Positions 44,531-54,152 of a stretch of 64,000 nt of DNA are shown piece after piece. The notes beneath the pieces are model-generated. The model saw only the letters and a list, made by a program, of their open reading frames with translations. It did no database searches and was not told where the DNA came from. A program made the translations under genes and the position numbers. Each line of letters opens with the position of its first letter. Positions within the stretch are counted from its first letter, which is position 1. The DNA comes from Pyrinomonadaceae bacterium (GTDB taxonomy: Bacteria; Acidobacteriota; Blastocatellia; Pyrinomonadales; Pyrinomonadaceae): assembly GCA_019186825.1 (NCBI GenBank), contig JABARP010000019.1:62153-126152 (forward strand). Direction: 5' to 3'.

Positions 44531-46819
44531 TTACGGTTCGCTTTGGGGACGAATTGACTGGAGCCTACGGCTGCGGACACGCTGCTGCCATCTTTTCTTC
44601 GGACGGCTCTCGTCATCAAAACGATCTACGAGATCGTCCATCGATTCGCCGCCGGCAAGGCGCGTTTTCAAATAGAGCAACGCAACGATTATAGCAGAAA
44701 ACGAAAGCACGATTATCTGTACCGGCAGCCAGATGATCTGAAAGATCGACTCGAGCAAGGTATGTTTTACCCGCTTCGGAGTATCCATCCTATCGTCCGT
44801 GATCTTGACCGAGCTCTGGCGGCCGATGCTGTATCTGATCCCGCTCTCATCACCTGAGGCATTGAAGTGAACGCCATCTGGCTGCTCCTGTTCCGTGCGA
44901 GCCTGCTCGGTCGCGGCCGCGGGGTCAATGCCTTTTCCCGCAAGATCGATAAGCGCCGATAGCGTGCCGGCAAGTATCATCGGCGTGAGCAGCATTATCA
45001 TTCCCGCCGCAACCGTCGTTGCAAGTGCTCGCTTTGTCAGTTCCCTCGAACGCTTAAAGGCCTGGACGAAACTTGAGCGTTCGATCATCGCGACCGGTAT
45101 CACAAGCATCGTGGATGCATACGCAAAGAAAAATCCTACAAGAGTCGCTATCAAGCCGACAACGAGGCCGACGAGCGGTGCCTGAAGACTGAACCCGGTC
45201 AACATCGAGGTGAGGTGAAGTACCCCCCAAACGATCGCAAAAACGATCGCGAAGATCGCAAAAGCGACAACAAACGGAACGAACGCCGCGACTATGCCGG
45301 AGATCGAGAGCCGTTTCCAGTTCCTTCTTATCTCGCGCAGAGCCGGCCGCAGCCTCACAGGCCTTAGCGGCATCTTTAGATATTGGACAACGATCCAGAC
45401 GATAGTTCCTACATTGAATACGGAGCAAAAAGCGCTCATGAAGGTAAGCATCAACACCACTCCTGCCAAGAGGATCCCGGCGGTCGTATCGGAAAAAATA
45501 TTGCTTACCCGCAAGAACGATAAGACGATCTGGAGAACTGTCAGAACAATGACCGGCAGCTGAAAGATCGCCGTAATGAGCAGGAATTTCGGCAAATGCT
45601 CGCTATAGATGACAAGCGAACGACGCAGGAGGCCGAAAATTCCATCGGCACGAGCCTGCAGTTCGTCAGAGAACGCAAGGGCAGTTTGCGGACGTTTCTC
45701 AGGATCTTTCGAAAGAGCGGCCTCGATCGCCCAGCGCATTTTTTTGCGTACTCGCCGCGCAACAAGCGGTGGCGGCGGCAGGTCGCGATGGGCCGCCATA
45801 ACGACCTTGTAATCGCCCTCAAAAGGTGTCCGGCCCGAGAGCATCTGGTACGCGATAACGCCAAGGCTGTAAATATCAGACCGTGCATCAAGCACATCAC
45901 CTCGGCATTGCTCAGGTGACATATAGAGCGGCGTCCCGAGCACCGCACCTGCGCGAGTGAGTCCTCCCGAACTGTGCGAACTTATGAGCGAGCGGGACAC
46001 AGAGACCTTCGGGTCAACGTCGGCCGGGTCGGAAATGCGTGTCTGTATCGCATCCTCTTCGATCGGTGTGATGTAGATCGCGGTTTTTTCTTCGCCGGGC
46101 AATGAGACAGGGTCATTTTCCGTCTCGGCCTCCGCAGACGACGATGTCGTGGCTGATCGCGGCTCGGCCACCAGTGTCGCCAAGCCATCACCGGCGGCGG
46201 TGCTCGCTTCCAACTCGGCCCCGGTCACTCCGGAATGAACTTGTATCGTCGGAAGGCCGGCGATCTCATGGCCGTCAGTAATTCCGCCAGGCTCCTCGCT
46301 GTAATCCTCGAGTTTTGCGATACCGAAGTCCAGGACCTTGACCGTGTATCCTCCGCGGCGATTCGGTTCGAGCCAAATGTTGTCGGGCTTTAGATCGCGG
46401 TGGATAATTCCCTGCTGATGAGCTTCGTTGACCGCCGAACAAACCTGCTCAAGGATGTCGAGCGTCCACGCAACGGGTAGATTTTTCTCTTCGTCAAGGA
46501 TCTCTCCAAGCGAGCAGCCATCAAGGTATTCCATTACGAGGTAGGCGACAGGCCCTTCCGAAAGCTCGGAGAAACCGAAGTCTGTCACGTCAACCACGTT
46601 CGGATGGCGAAGTCTGCCGGCTGCACGGGCTTCGCGTCGGAAACGCTCGACGAACTCCGCCCGCTGCATAAATTGCGGAGAGATAACCTTTACCGCGACC
46701 GGCCTTTCTGTGCCGAGGTGAACGCCCAGATACACGGTTCCCATACCGCCGCGTCCCAATTCGCGCGTCAGTCGGTATTTGCCGTCGATAGTTCGGCCTA
46801 CGAGGTCCGGGTACTCCAT
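44531..46819 (-). CDS. Transmembrane serine/threonine protein kinase
   Basis: 762 residues. The kinase domain starts YRLTRELGRGGMGTVYLG (P-loop 22-29), with K44 in AVKV, HRDLKPDN at 139-146 (catalytic D141) and D163FG. The activation segment is exceptional: about 140 residues lie between DFG and MSPE (near 302) instead of about 25, mostly Ser/Thr/Asp/Glu-rich. The C-terminal half (about 395-720) has around six membrane segments, arranged unlike the PASTA type. The product should phosphorylate proteins on the cytoplasmic side of the membrane. The VWA gene directly abuts it. Confidence 0.9.
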   Translation of the reverse strand: MEYPDLVGRTIDGKYRLTRELGRGGMGTVYLGVHLGTERPVAVKVISPQFMQRAEFVERFRREARAAGRLRHPNVVDVTDFGFSELSEGPVAYLVMEYLDGCSLGEILDEEKNLPVAWTLDILEQVCSAVNEAHQQGIIHRDLKPDNIWLEPNRRGGYTVKVLDFGIAKLEDYSEEPGGITDGHEIAGLPTIQVHSGVTGAELEASTAAGDGLATLVAEPRSATTSSSAEAETENDPVSLPGEEKTAIYITPIEEDAIQTRISDPADVDPKVSVSRSLISSHSSGGLTRAGAVLGTPLYMSPEQCRGDVLDARSDIYSLGVIAYQMLSGRTPFEGDYKVVMAAHRDLPPPPLVARRVRKKMRWAIEAALSKDPEKRPQTALAFSDELQARADGIFGLLRRSLVIYSEHLPKFLLITAIFQLPVIVLTVLQIVLSFLRVSNIFSDTTAGILLAGVVLMLTFMSAFCSVFNVGTIVWIVVQYLKMPLRPVRLRPALREIRRNWKRLSISGIVAAFVPFVVAFAIFAIVFAIVWGVLHLTSMLTGFSLQAPLVGLVVGLIATLVGFFFAYASTMLVIPVAMIERSSFVQAFKRSRELTKRALATTVAAGMIMLLTPMILAGTLSALIDLAGKGIDPAAATEQARTEQEQPDGVHFNASGDESGIRYSIGRQSSVKITDDRMDTPKRVKHTLLESIFQIIWLPVQIIVLSFSAIIVALLYLKTRLAGGESMDDLVDRFDDESRPKKRWQQRVRSRRLQSIRPQSEP

Positions 46820-46821
46820 AA

Positions 46822-46834
46822 AAAGGTCACCTTT
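46822..46834. repeat. Palindrome AAAGGT-C-ACCTTT just before the kinase start
   Basis: Perfect six-base arms around one central base, 2-14 bases upstream of the kinase ATG (46819) and overlapping its ribosome-binding site. It could be an operator, or chance. Confidence 0.4.
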
Positions 46835-46920
46835 CGGTTAAATAAAGACGTTACGCGAGTAATGCGTTGCAATGCAAGGTTCGATGCCAATGCTCTCGAA
46901 TTTACTTGCTCCAAAACTAA

Positions 46921-46959
46921 GATCCAGCCGTCGGAAGTCGCCTCCCGGCCGGCTGGATC
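46921..46959 (-). terminator. Terminator after the M1 aminopeptidase, minus strand
   Basis: GATCCAGCCG (46921-46930) pairs perfectly with CGGCTGGATC (46950-46959) over ten bases around a 19-base loop. On the minus strand it is followed by TTAGTTTTG. It separates the M1 gene from the kinase run. Confidence 0.6.
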
Positions 46960-46983
46960 AGCGGTCAAATGCAGTGAAAACCG

Positions 46984-49605
46984 CTATTTCTTCAGATTTG
47001 CCTTAAAGGCTGCTTCCCATTGGGTAATGACGGGCAAAGCCTGTGCATTATCCTTGAATTTCGCCTTTAGAGCATCGAAGATCTGTTGCCCACGCGGGTC
47101 GCCAAGTTTTATGGCAGCCTGAGCGGCCGTAACGAGGCCCTGTATGTCGTTCGCCGCCAATGCGGCTTTGAATTCCGTCAATAGAAGATCGAATGCTCTC
47201 GGATCGCCGTTTGCGGTCGCTGCAGCAGCCGTCGCGGCAACTGCCCGAACGGTTGACGGATAGGTCTTGTCGCCCGCGATCTTGAACGAGGCCTCGAAAG
47301 CACGCTTGTCGCCGAGGGCCGCAAGGCCATTCAGACCGGCGATCAGGATCCTATCGCGCCACGACTTGGTCTTGGTGAGGGCCGTGAGAGCGTCAAATGC
47401 CCGGACATCTTTTGATTCACCGAGCGCACGCGCCGCCTGGTCGATAACCGAATAGCTCGGATCCTTTATCGCCGTCAGGTACTCCGGAACATACTTCTTA
47501 TCCTTCGTCGCACCGAGGAAAGAAATGGCATCCGCTCGAATAAGGGAATGCTTGTCCTTTGCCAGGTGAAGCAGGACAGCCTCGGTCTTGGCGTCGATCT
47601 TGATCTCTGCATCTGCCTGTTCGGGTGCACCCTTCGGAGAATAGAGGGCTCGCAGGTAGGTCAATGCCGCCTTTCGCACACGCCAGAACGGGTCTTTTTC
47701 TGCCGAGACAAGCAAGGCATCGTGGAATTTTGCGCGGACGGACACATCTTTCGCCACCATGTCGTCAAGCTCTCCGATCGCCCACCGTCGGCCTATGAGG
47801 TCTTTGTCATTCGCCATCTGATAGAGCAGCTCGTCAGCACTCTTTTTGAAGGTCATCTCCTTGAGGAGCGTGCCTTCGTAATCAAAGTTCACGATCTTCG
47901 GCTCCGTTGCGGAATCGAAAGTGAACACATTCGTTTCCTTCGGATCGATCCAAACTCGATGGATCGTACCATCGATCTCGATCTCGACCCATGTCTGAAA
48001 ATAACGTGTCTGCGGGAACGGATTCGTCTCGTCAACTTTTTGTGTTTGCTTGACGTTCAGCGTCAATTGCTTTGTCGCCGCGTCGTAGCTCTTCGTAATG
48101 TCGAAGACGGGATGCCCCATCTTATAGAGCCATTCATCAAAGAACCAATCAAGGGCCTGGCCGGTCGATTCTTCGAAGGCGATACGAAGCTCTTCGGTCG
48201 AAACCGGCTGATGCGCGTTGGTCGTCAGGTAATTCTTCAGCGCACGCGAGAAGCCCGCGTCACCGACGGTTTTACGGAGCATATGCAGGACGCTGCCGCC
48301 GCCGGGATACGCGTAGTTGTCGAACATCGCATCCTTATTTGCATAGTACTTGGTAACGATCGGGCGCCGATTTCCGCGTTCCCAATCACCAAGAACGGTG
48401 TTCTGATTCGCCCGAACATCGCTGTAGAGGAATTCGTCGTGTCCCTTGAATTTCTCGTCCCACATTGCCTGCATATAGGTCGCAAAGCTCTCGTTGAGCC
48501 AGATCTGGCCCCAATCGCGGCAAGTAACGTAATCGCCGAACCATTGGTGGGCAAGTTCGTGGGATTGCAGGCTTTCGCTGTCCTCGTCGAGAAGTTCGCG
48601 GTTATCGTGGATCATCTCCTCGATCTGTGTCGTCGCAGAAATATTCTCCATACCGCCGCCAAAATCCTCTACAAAAGCCTGCGAATACTTCGGGTACGGA
48701 TATCGGACACCCGTAATGTCAGAAAAGAACTTTATCGTCGCGGGCAGATTCTTTGTCGTCGCCGCAACCTCTTTTGTCTCGTTCGTATAGCCGTAATTGT
48801 AGACCGGCGTGCCCTCGAAATTTTGGATGACAGGCGTCGTCTCCGCGACTACGATCGAGGTCAGGTAGTTCGCGTAGGGCTGATCCATCTTCCAGTAAAA
48901 CGTGCGTGTGCCATCCGAATTCTCCGTCGTGCTCTCAAGCTTTCCGTTCGAAACTACGAAGAATGGCTTTTTCACCGTAGCCCGCAGCTCTGTGGTGCGA
49001 AAATCGTTCGGCGTGTCGTATGACGGGAACCAATAGCGGTTGAATTCTGTTTCGCCCTGCGACCATATCTGCAGCGGCTTGTTCGGGTCATCCGGACCGG
49101 GCTTGATGAATCGCAATCCCTTACCGAATCCTCCGATCGGTGAATCAGCGTCTGCCTGGTTTACATAGTGCGTTGCATAAGAGATCTTGACCGAAGAAAC
49201 TTCACCTGCCTTCAAAGTCTTATTCAGCGTGATCGCAAGGTTATCGTTCCCGTCTTTTCCCGCGTAGGTGAACTTGAGCGGCGAGCCATCGGCAGTCGTG
49301 ACGGAGTTGATCGTCATATACGCGGCATCGAGCGTCAATTGATCCGAATCGACAAACGGCGCGAAGGTAACGACCTCTTCGCCCATGGCCTGCTCTTTGT
49401 CCCAGTCAAAACGCAGGTCGATCGAAAGGTGTTTGATGTCATATTTCCGGCTGCGTATCCAGTTGACCGGCGGCAGTTTGCCAGAATCTGCGAATAGAGC
49501 GAATGGTGAGGTCCTGGGCGGTATCGAAAGGCCAAGCCCGGGAAGCGCAAGTATAAAAAGGACCGCAGCGGTCGCGATCCTACGGAGAAAAGTCTTTGGA
49601 TTCAT
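46984..49605 (-). CDS. Exported M1-family aminopeptidase
   Basis: The frame opens at TTG 49629, but ATG 49605 gives a proper signal peptide (MNPKTFLRRIATAAVLFILALPGLGLS), 873 residues. Domain 1 (about 40-230) is the M1 beta-saddle. The catalytic domain has GGMENISATTQ (GxMEN) and the zinc motif HELAHQWFGDYVTCRDWGQIWLNE, where H-E-x-x-H and the downstream Glu are intact. The C-terminal 300 residues are HEAT-like helical repeats (ASFLGATKDKKYVPEYLTAIKDPS). It removes N-terminal residues from peptides in the periplasm. Confidence 0.93.
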   Translation of the reverse strand: MNPKTFLRRIATAAVLFILALPGLGLSIPPRTSPFALFADSGKLPPVNWIRSRKYDIKHLSIDLRFDWDKEQAMGEEVVTFAPFVDSDQLTLDAAYMTINSVTTADGSPLKFTYAGKDGNDNLAITLNKTLKAGEVSSVKISYATHYVNQADADSPIGGFGKGLRFIKPGPDDPNKPLQIWSQGETEFNRYWFPSYDTPNDFRTTELRATVKKPFFVVSNGKLESTTENSDGTRTFYWKMDQPYANYLTSIVVAETTPVIQNFEGTPVYNYGYTNETKEVAATTKNLPATIKFFSDITGVRYPYPKYSQAFVEDFGGGMENISATTQIEEMIHDNRELLDEDSESLQSHELAHQWFGDYVTCRDWGQIWLNESFATYMQAMWDEKFKGHDEFLYSDVRANQNTVLGDWERGNRRPIVTKYYANKDAMFDNYAYPGGGSVLHMLRKTVGDAGFSRALKNYLTTNAHQPVSTEELRIAFEESTGQALDWFFDEWLYKMGHPVFDITKSYDAATKQLTLNVKQTQKVDETNPFPQTRYFQTWVEIEIDGTIHRVWIDPKETNVFTFDSATEPKIVNFDYEGTLLKEMTFKKSADELLYQMANDKDLIGRRWAIGELDDMVAKDVSVRAKFHDALLVSAEKDPFWRVRKAALTYLRALYSPKGAPEQADAEIKIDAKTEAVLLHLAKDKHSLIRADAISFLGATKDKKYVPEYLTAIKDPSYSVIDQAARALGESKDVRAFDALTALTKTKSWRDRILIAGLNGLAALGDKRAFEASFKIAGDKTYPSTVRAVAATAAAATANGDPRAFDLLLTEFKAALAANDIQGLVTAAQAAIKLGDPRGQQIFDALKAKFKDNAQALPVITQWEAAFKANLKK

Positions 49606-49766
49606 AGCTTTAGAGGTAAATTCGAACAAGAAAATAATGTGAATTCAAAGAAACTACGCTCGCGACCTGTCAATAGTTTCACGGAAAAATAGCTGCACAC
49701 GTTTAACAAGCATTTAACTGTGGGTAACCTCATTACGGGTAGTTCTACGACATGCAATTGCGCAAG

Positions 49767-49803
49767 AAAGGCCGCCGGAGGCAGTATCCTCCAACGGCCC
49801 TTT
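49767..49803. terminator. Long imperfect hairpin after the DUF937 gene
   Basis: AAAGGCCG-CC-GGAGG pairs with CCTCC-AA-CGGCCCTTT, two short internal mismatches and a CAGTAT loop. It lies between the minus-strand DUF937 gene and the promoter side of the M1 gene; the tail (CTTTCTT) is only moderately T-rich. Confidence 0.55.
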
Positions 49804-49825
49804 GTTTCGACGCCCAGAAGGCGGG

Positions 49826-50452
49826 TTATTTGTTCTTCATATAGTTGAACGCCATCGAAGCAATGTCATCAATGGCACTTCCGTCGTGATCGCTGTCGAG
49901 CATCGCCGATGCGATACCTGAAAGGCCACCGGCTTGCGACGCTCCACCACCGCCGCCGAGAATTCCGCCGAGCAATCCTTCGAGGCCATTCGCACCGACG
50001 TTCTCCTGCTGCTTCTTCTGCCCCAGATAGCTCATCAAGATCGGTGCGAGCATCATCAGGATCTGAGCCACCTGCCCGACATTCAATCCGGTCTGTTGGC
50101 TGACATTCTGAGCGAGTGCGCCTTGCGAGTTACCAAGAATATGGCCAAGGATCCCGCCTCCATCAGCTGCCGGCGGCGGAGCCTGCTGCTGTCCGCCTCC
50201 AAAGATCGTTCCTGCAAGACCACCGAGGTTATCCAAGATTCCGCCCGACGAATGGTCGCGATCGAGGGCACTGTTAAGGCTTTCCGCTCCCTCCGGAGTG
50301 GACGCATTATTTGCAAGGCCTCCCAATATCGCAGGAAGAGCCATCGAGATCGCGGAATTGACCAGCGATGGTTCAGCACTGACGTTTTGACTTATCTGAT
50401 CGACCGCCTCGTTAGCGCGGTCCTGTCCTAATAGTTGATCGAGTGAAAACAT
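49826..50452 (-). CDS. DUF937 family protein
   Basis: The frame opens at TTG 50515 but ATG 50452 has GGAGG four bases upstream and starts MFSLDQLLGQDRANEAVDQIS, so 208 residues. The pattern is that of DUF937: helical N-terminus (AISMALPAILGGLANNASTPEGAESLNSALDRDHSSG), Gly/Gln/Pro-rich linkers (GGGQQQAPPPAADGGGILG), a second ALAQNVSQQTGLNVGQVAQILMMLAPIL helix pair, and a GGILGGGGGASQAGG stretch. The function of the family is unknown. No signal peptide is present. The gene is divergent from the NHL-M23 gene. Confidence 0.8.
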   Translation of the reverse strand: MFSLDQLLGQDRANEAVDQISQNVSAEPSLVNSAISMALPAILGGLANNASTPEGAESLNSALDRDHSSGGILDNLGGLAGTIFGGGQQQAPPPAADGGGILGHILGNSQGALAQNVSQQTGLNVGQVAQILMMLAPILMSYLGQKKQQENVGANGLEGLLGGILGGGGGASQAGGLSGIASAMLDSDHDGSAIDDIASMAFNYMKNK

Positions 50453-50558
50453 AGATCCTCCAAAAAGTTGATGCTTGTACTTTGTCCAAGCTATATTAAC
50501 ACCTCTGGGTATCAAATCTCACTTTTTTGAAATTTCGCCCCGTACTTTCAATATTGTT

Positions 50559-52550
50559 TTGCAAAACTTCTTTCGAAATTTGGCGATAACCCTGATCGGC
50601 ATCGCCGCTTTAAGCTGCGGGATCGGGAGTTCGCCTGCGGGCTTCCCGAATGCCGTCACGACCTTCGCAGGCCGCGACGGCAAACTTGGCGAGCCTTTCG
50701 GGATCGCGGTCCTCGACGGAAATATCTACGTCTCGGACGGCGAAAAGGACTGCATTTGGAAGATCGCCGAGAATGGAAACGCTACCGTTTTTGCGAGCGG
50801 GCTGCATACGCCTTCGCAGATCGCATTTTTGCACGATGGAAGGCTGGTCGTCGCCGACACGGGATCGAACACGATCCGCGCCGTCGATGCGGGCGGTGCC
50901 GTAACCATATTCGCGGGCGTCGAGCATGAAGCCGGAGACAATGACGGTCCTGCCGCCGAATCCCATTTTCGGGCTCCGATCGGCGTTGCGACCGACGCGG
51001 AAGGCAGAGTCTTTGTCGCAGATACTTATAACGACCGTATTCGCGTGATCGAGAATGGAACGGTACGCACTTTCTCAGGCTCAACGAAAGGCTTTGCCGA
51101 CGGAGCGGCCGCTCAATTCGATACTCCGAGCGGGCTCGCGGTCTGGAAGGACCTCGTTCTGGTTGCTGACACAGGCAACGGACGCATCCGTGCGGTCGAA
51201 AAGGACGGTTCCGTTTGGACGCTCACCGGCGGCGGCAACGGATCAACGCCAAATTCAACCCTTTCCGCTGCCTCACTCTATCGTCCGGTCGGCGTCGCGG
51301 TCGGGCCGAACGATGAGCTGTTCGTCGCCGACCGCTCCACATTGCGTTTTGTCGGCGGCGTGGTTCCGCGTATCCGGACGCTTAATGCTCCTCGCCGAGG
51401 ACTACGCGATGGAAAGCTTAGCGAGGCTCATTTCAATCGCATCTCCGGACTCGCGGTCGATAAGAATGGACAAATATTTGTTGCCGACAGCGACAATCGT
51501 GTCGTCCGCGTGGTCGAGACCAACCCAAAGGAACCGCCAATATCGGCTGAGGATGCCGCCAGGCTGGAATACCATTCTGAGTCGGATCAACCGTCGGAGC
51601 CGCCGCGTTGGCCGTATGATCCGCCGGAACAAAAACGCGACATCGCAGGAACTTTTGGTGAGACCCGCGGAAAAGTAACCGGCGACCCGGCGGACGAACT
51701 TCACTTTCACAACGGCCTCGACATCGCGGGAGGTTACGGCGAAACAGCTCGCCTCGTCCGCAGCGAAACGGTTCTCGAACCGGTCGCCGCCGATAATTTT
51801 GGGACACTTCGCGAACTCGTACGCCTGCCGCACCTCGGCTACATTCATTTGCGGCTGGGTCGAAACGCAAATGGCTCGACCTTTGGCGACAGTCGGTTCT
51901 TGTTCTCTTTCGACTCAACGGGCAAGCCAATTGGCGTACGGATACCACGCGGCGCAAAGTTCACAGCAGGTGAGGCGATCGGCACCTTGAACCCGATGAA
52001 CCACGTCCATCTCGTCGCCGGAAGAAGCGGTTATGAGACGAATGCTCTCGATACACTGACCTTGCCGAACGTATCCGATGGCATCGCTCCGACGATCGAG
52101 AGTGTTCGTCTTTCGATCAACGGGAAGGAAATTGAAACAAACGCTCGAATCGACCGTATTCAGCTTGCGGGAAAGATACGCCTTACCGCCGAGGCCTATG
52201 ATCGGATGGACGGCAACCCGGATCGCCGTCGCCTTGGCCTTTATAAACTCGGCTGGCAACTGCTAAAAGGCGACCTGACGCCAAAAACAGATATTGATTG
52301 GACGGTGAAGTTCGACCTGTTGCCGCCGCCGGATTTCGCTCCTTTCGTATACGCGAAAGACAGTTATTCGGGCGCGACCGGAACCACGCGATTCATCTAC
52401 ATCGTCTCCAATCGCGTGCACGGCGAGAGTGTCGAGGAAAATGTGATCGACCTCGCGGCACTTGAGGCAGGGAAATGGGTGATACGCGTCGTTGCTGCTG
52501 ATCGATTCGGAAATACGACGACAAAGGATATACCGTTTGAGGTTAACTAA
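50559..52550 (+). CDS. NHL-repeat beta-propeller fused to an M23-like peptidase domain (lipoprotein)
   Basis: The frame opens at TTG 50475, but TTG 50559 gives a lipoprotein signal ending AALSC and leaves room for the divergent promoter (663 residues). NHL/SMP-30-type repeats occupy about the first 300 residues (GEPFGIAVLDGNIYVSD, ...PSGLAVWKDLVLVADTGNGRIRAVE, ...SGLAVDKNGQIFVADSDNRVVRV). Behind a Pro-rich linker lies an M23/LytM-like domain: HNGLD (HxxxD), a GYIHLRLG strand and NHVHLV (HxH). The metal ligands expected for a zinc peptidase are present. The last 150 residues are beta-rich. It may bind the envelope and cut peptidoglycan or peptides. One base after its stop begins the M24 gene. 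Confidence 0.75.
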   Translation: MQNFFRNLAITLIGIAALSCGIGSSPAGFPNAVTTFAGRDGKLGEPFGIAVLDGNIYVSDGEKDCIWKIAENGNATVFASGLHTPSQIAFLHDGRLVVADTGSNTIRAVDAGGAVTIFAGVEHEAGDNDGPAAESHFRAPIGVATDAEGRVFVADTYNDRIRVIENGTVRTFSGSTKGFADGAAAQFDTPSGLAVWKDLVLVADTGNGRIRAVEKDGSVWTLTGGGNGSTPNSTLSAASLYRPVGVAVGPNDELFVADRSTLRFVGGVVPRIRTLNAPRRGLRDGKLSEAHFNRISGLAVDKNGQIFVADSDNRVVRVVETNPKEPPISAEDAARLEYHSESDQPSEPPRWPYDPPEQKRDIAGTFGETRGKVTGDPADELHFHNGLDIAGGYGETARLVRSETVLEPVAADNFGTLRELVRLPHLGYIHLRLGRNANGSTFGDSRFLFSFDSTGKPIGVRIPRGAKFTAGEAIGTLNPMNHVHLVAGRSGYETNALDTLTLPNVSDGIAPTIESVRLSINGKEIETNARIDRIQLAGKIRLTAEAYDRMDGNPDRRRLGLYKLGWQLLKGDLTPKTDIDWTVKFDLLPPPDFAPFVYAKDSYSGATGTTRFIYIVSNRVHGESVEENVIDLAALEAGKWVIRVVAADRFGNTTTKDIPFEVN

Positions 52551-54050
52551 ATGAGAGCAATTTTTTTAATTCTAATTCTTGCAGCACTGGCCTTCGCGAC
52601 CTTCGCGCAGGTGGCGAGAGTGCCGATCGCGACTCCGCCCGCACCCGTATTTGCCGACCGCGAGCGGCAGACCGAGCTTGCAAAACGCCGTGCGCAGGTC
52701 GCTGCTCGAATGGCGGACAACAGCGTGCTCGTCCTGTTCAGCGCCGAGCCAAAGCTTTACACGGGCGACGTCGATTACGTCTTTCGACAAGAGAACAACC
52801 TCTTCTACCTGACCGAGCTGAAGGAACAGAACATCAGCCTCGTCATCGAGAAAAAGAACGGCAAGGTCACCGAGACCGTCTATCTGCCGAAACGAGATCC
52901 GCGGTTTGAAACCTGGAACGGCAAACGTTATTCCGTTGACGATGCAAAACGCATTTCGGGTATCAACAATATCGTTGATGCCGCCGATTTTGCCGGCTAT
53001 TTGAACTCGCTCGCAAAGGGGTCGAACGAGAGCGTTTACCTGCTACTGCCGGATGGAGACCGGGACGCAGAGGGAAAACGTGAATATCGTCAGGAAGCTG
53101 CGTTCGCCGCAACCGCGACCGCTAAGACCGTGAACGCACGGCCGATCTTCGACGACCTCCGCCAGATCAAGAGTCCTTACGAACTAAAGCTTCTCCAACA
53201 TGCGATCGACATTTCGATCGAAGGACATATGCGTGCGTGGGCAACCGCGGGACGCGCAAGTTGGGAATACGAAGTGCAAGCCGAACTTGAATATGTCTTC
53301 AAGCGACGCAATGCGGACTATTGGGGTTATCCGTCGATCGTCGGGTGCGGGCCGAATGCGACGACGCTGCATTACGAAGAGTCACAGTCGCCCGTCAAGG
53401 CCGGTGAGCTCATGCTCATCGATGCGGCTGCCGAATACAGCCATTATTCCGCCGACATCACGCGAACTTTCCCCATAGACGGAAAGTATTCCAAAGAGCA
53501 GGCGGACATCTATCAGATCGTCTATGACGCACAAGAGGCTGCGGCAAAGACGGTCAAGCCCGGCTCAACATTCGCGGACGCGAGTGCTGCCGCAGACAAG
53601 GTCATTCGTGAAGGATTGTTCAAGCTTGGGCTCGTAACCGACCCGAATTCGCAGGAGTTCCGCATCTGGTATATGCACGGCCTCGGCCATTGGATCGGGA
53701 TGAACGTACACGATGTAGGCAGCTATACAAAACCGCTCGCACCGGGAATGGTATTCACGATCGAGCCGGGCATTTACATCCGGGCCGATGCACTCGACTA
53801 TTTGCCGGACACCCCGAAAGCGAAAGAGTTCAAGGCCAAGGTCATGCCTGCGTTCGAGAGGTATAAGAATATCGGTGTGCGTATCGAGGACGACGTTCTC
53901 GTAACGCCGACCGGTATTGACTGGCTCTCGAAACGGCTTCCGCGAACGATGAAAGAGATCGAGGATTTTATGAAGGTCGCTCCAAAGAACGTGCCTTTTG
54001 GCAGCCTTCGTCCGGCGCTATTCCCGTACTCGAGCCGTTCGGGTGAATGA
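52551..54050 (+). CDS. Exported M24 aminopeptidase P-like protein
   Basis: 499 residues with a signal peptide (MRAIFLILILAALAFATFAQ). Domain 1 (about 40-190) is the creatinase/prolidase N-terminal fold. The pita-bread domain has the five metal ligands: Asp in LMLIDAAAEYSHYSADITRTFP (two), His in GLGHWIGMNVHD, Glu in FTIEPGIY and Glu in VRIEDDVLVT. It cleaves X-Pro bonds, so with the prolyl oligopeptidase (15065) and M1 enzyme it suits a proteolytic lifestyle. The start lies one base past the stop of the NHL-M23 gene. Confidence 0.92.
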   Translation: MRAIFLILILAALAFATFAQVARVPIATPPAPVFADRERQTELAKRRAQVAARMADNSVLVLFSAEPKLYTGDVDYVFRQENNLFYLTELKEQNISLVIEKKNGKVTETVYLPKRDPRFETWNGKRYSVDDAKRISGINNIVDAADFAGYLNSLAKGSNESVYLLLPDGDRDAEGKREYRQEAAFAATATAKTVNARPIFDDLRQIKSPYELKLLQHAIDISIEGHMRAWATAGRASWEYEVQAELEYVFKRRNADYWGYPSIVGCGPNATTLHYEESQSPVKAGELMLIDAAAEYSHYSADITRTFPIDGKYSKEQADIYQIVYDAQEAAAKTVKPGSTFADASAAADKVIREGLFKLGLVTDPNSQEFRIWYMHGLGHWIGMNVHDVGSYTKPLAPGMVFTIEPGIYIRADALDYLPDTPKAKEFKAKVMPAFERYKNIGVRIEDDVLVTPTGIDWLSKRLPRTMKEIEDFMKVAPKNVPFGSLRPALFPYSSRSGE

Positions 54051-54152
54051 ACCGTGATTCGTGATCGAACATTCAGGCAGTCGTACCCGGCGGGATGCGG
54101 CTGCCTTTCGTTTTTGTGAAACTCGCAAAGAAAACGGATAATTTCTCTATCG

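Noticed and set aside
47548..49023. Long plus-strand frame of 491 codons inside the M1 aminopeptidase gene
   Set aside because: It lies wholly antisense to a gene with clear M1 motifs, its product has no recognisable domain, and such frames arise from strong codon bias on the other strand.
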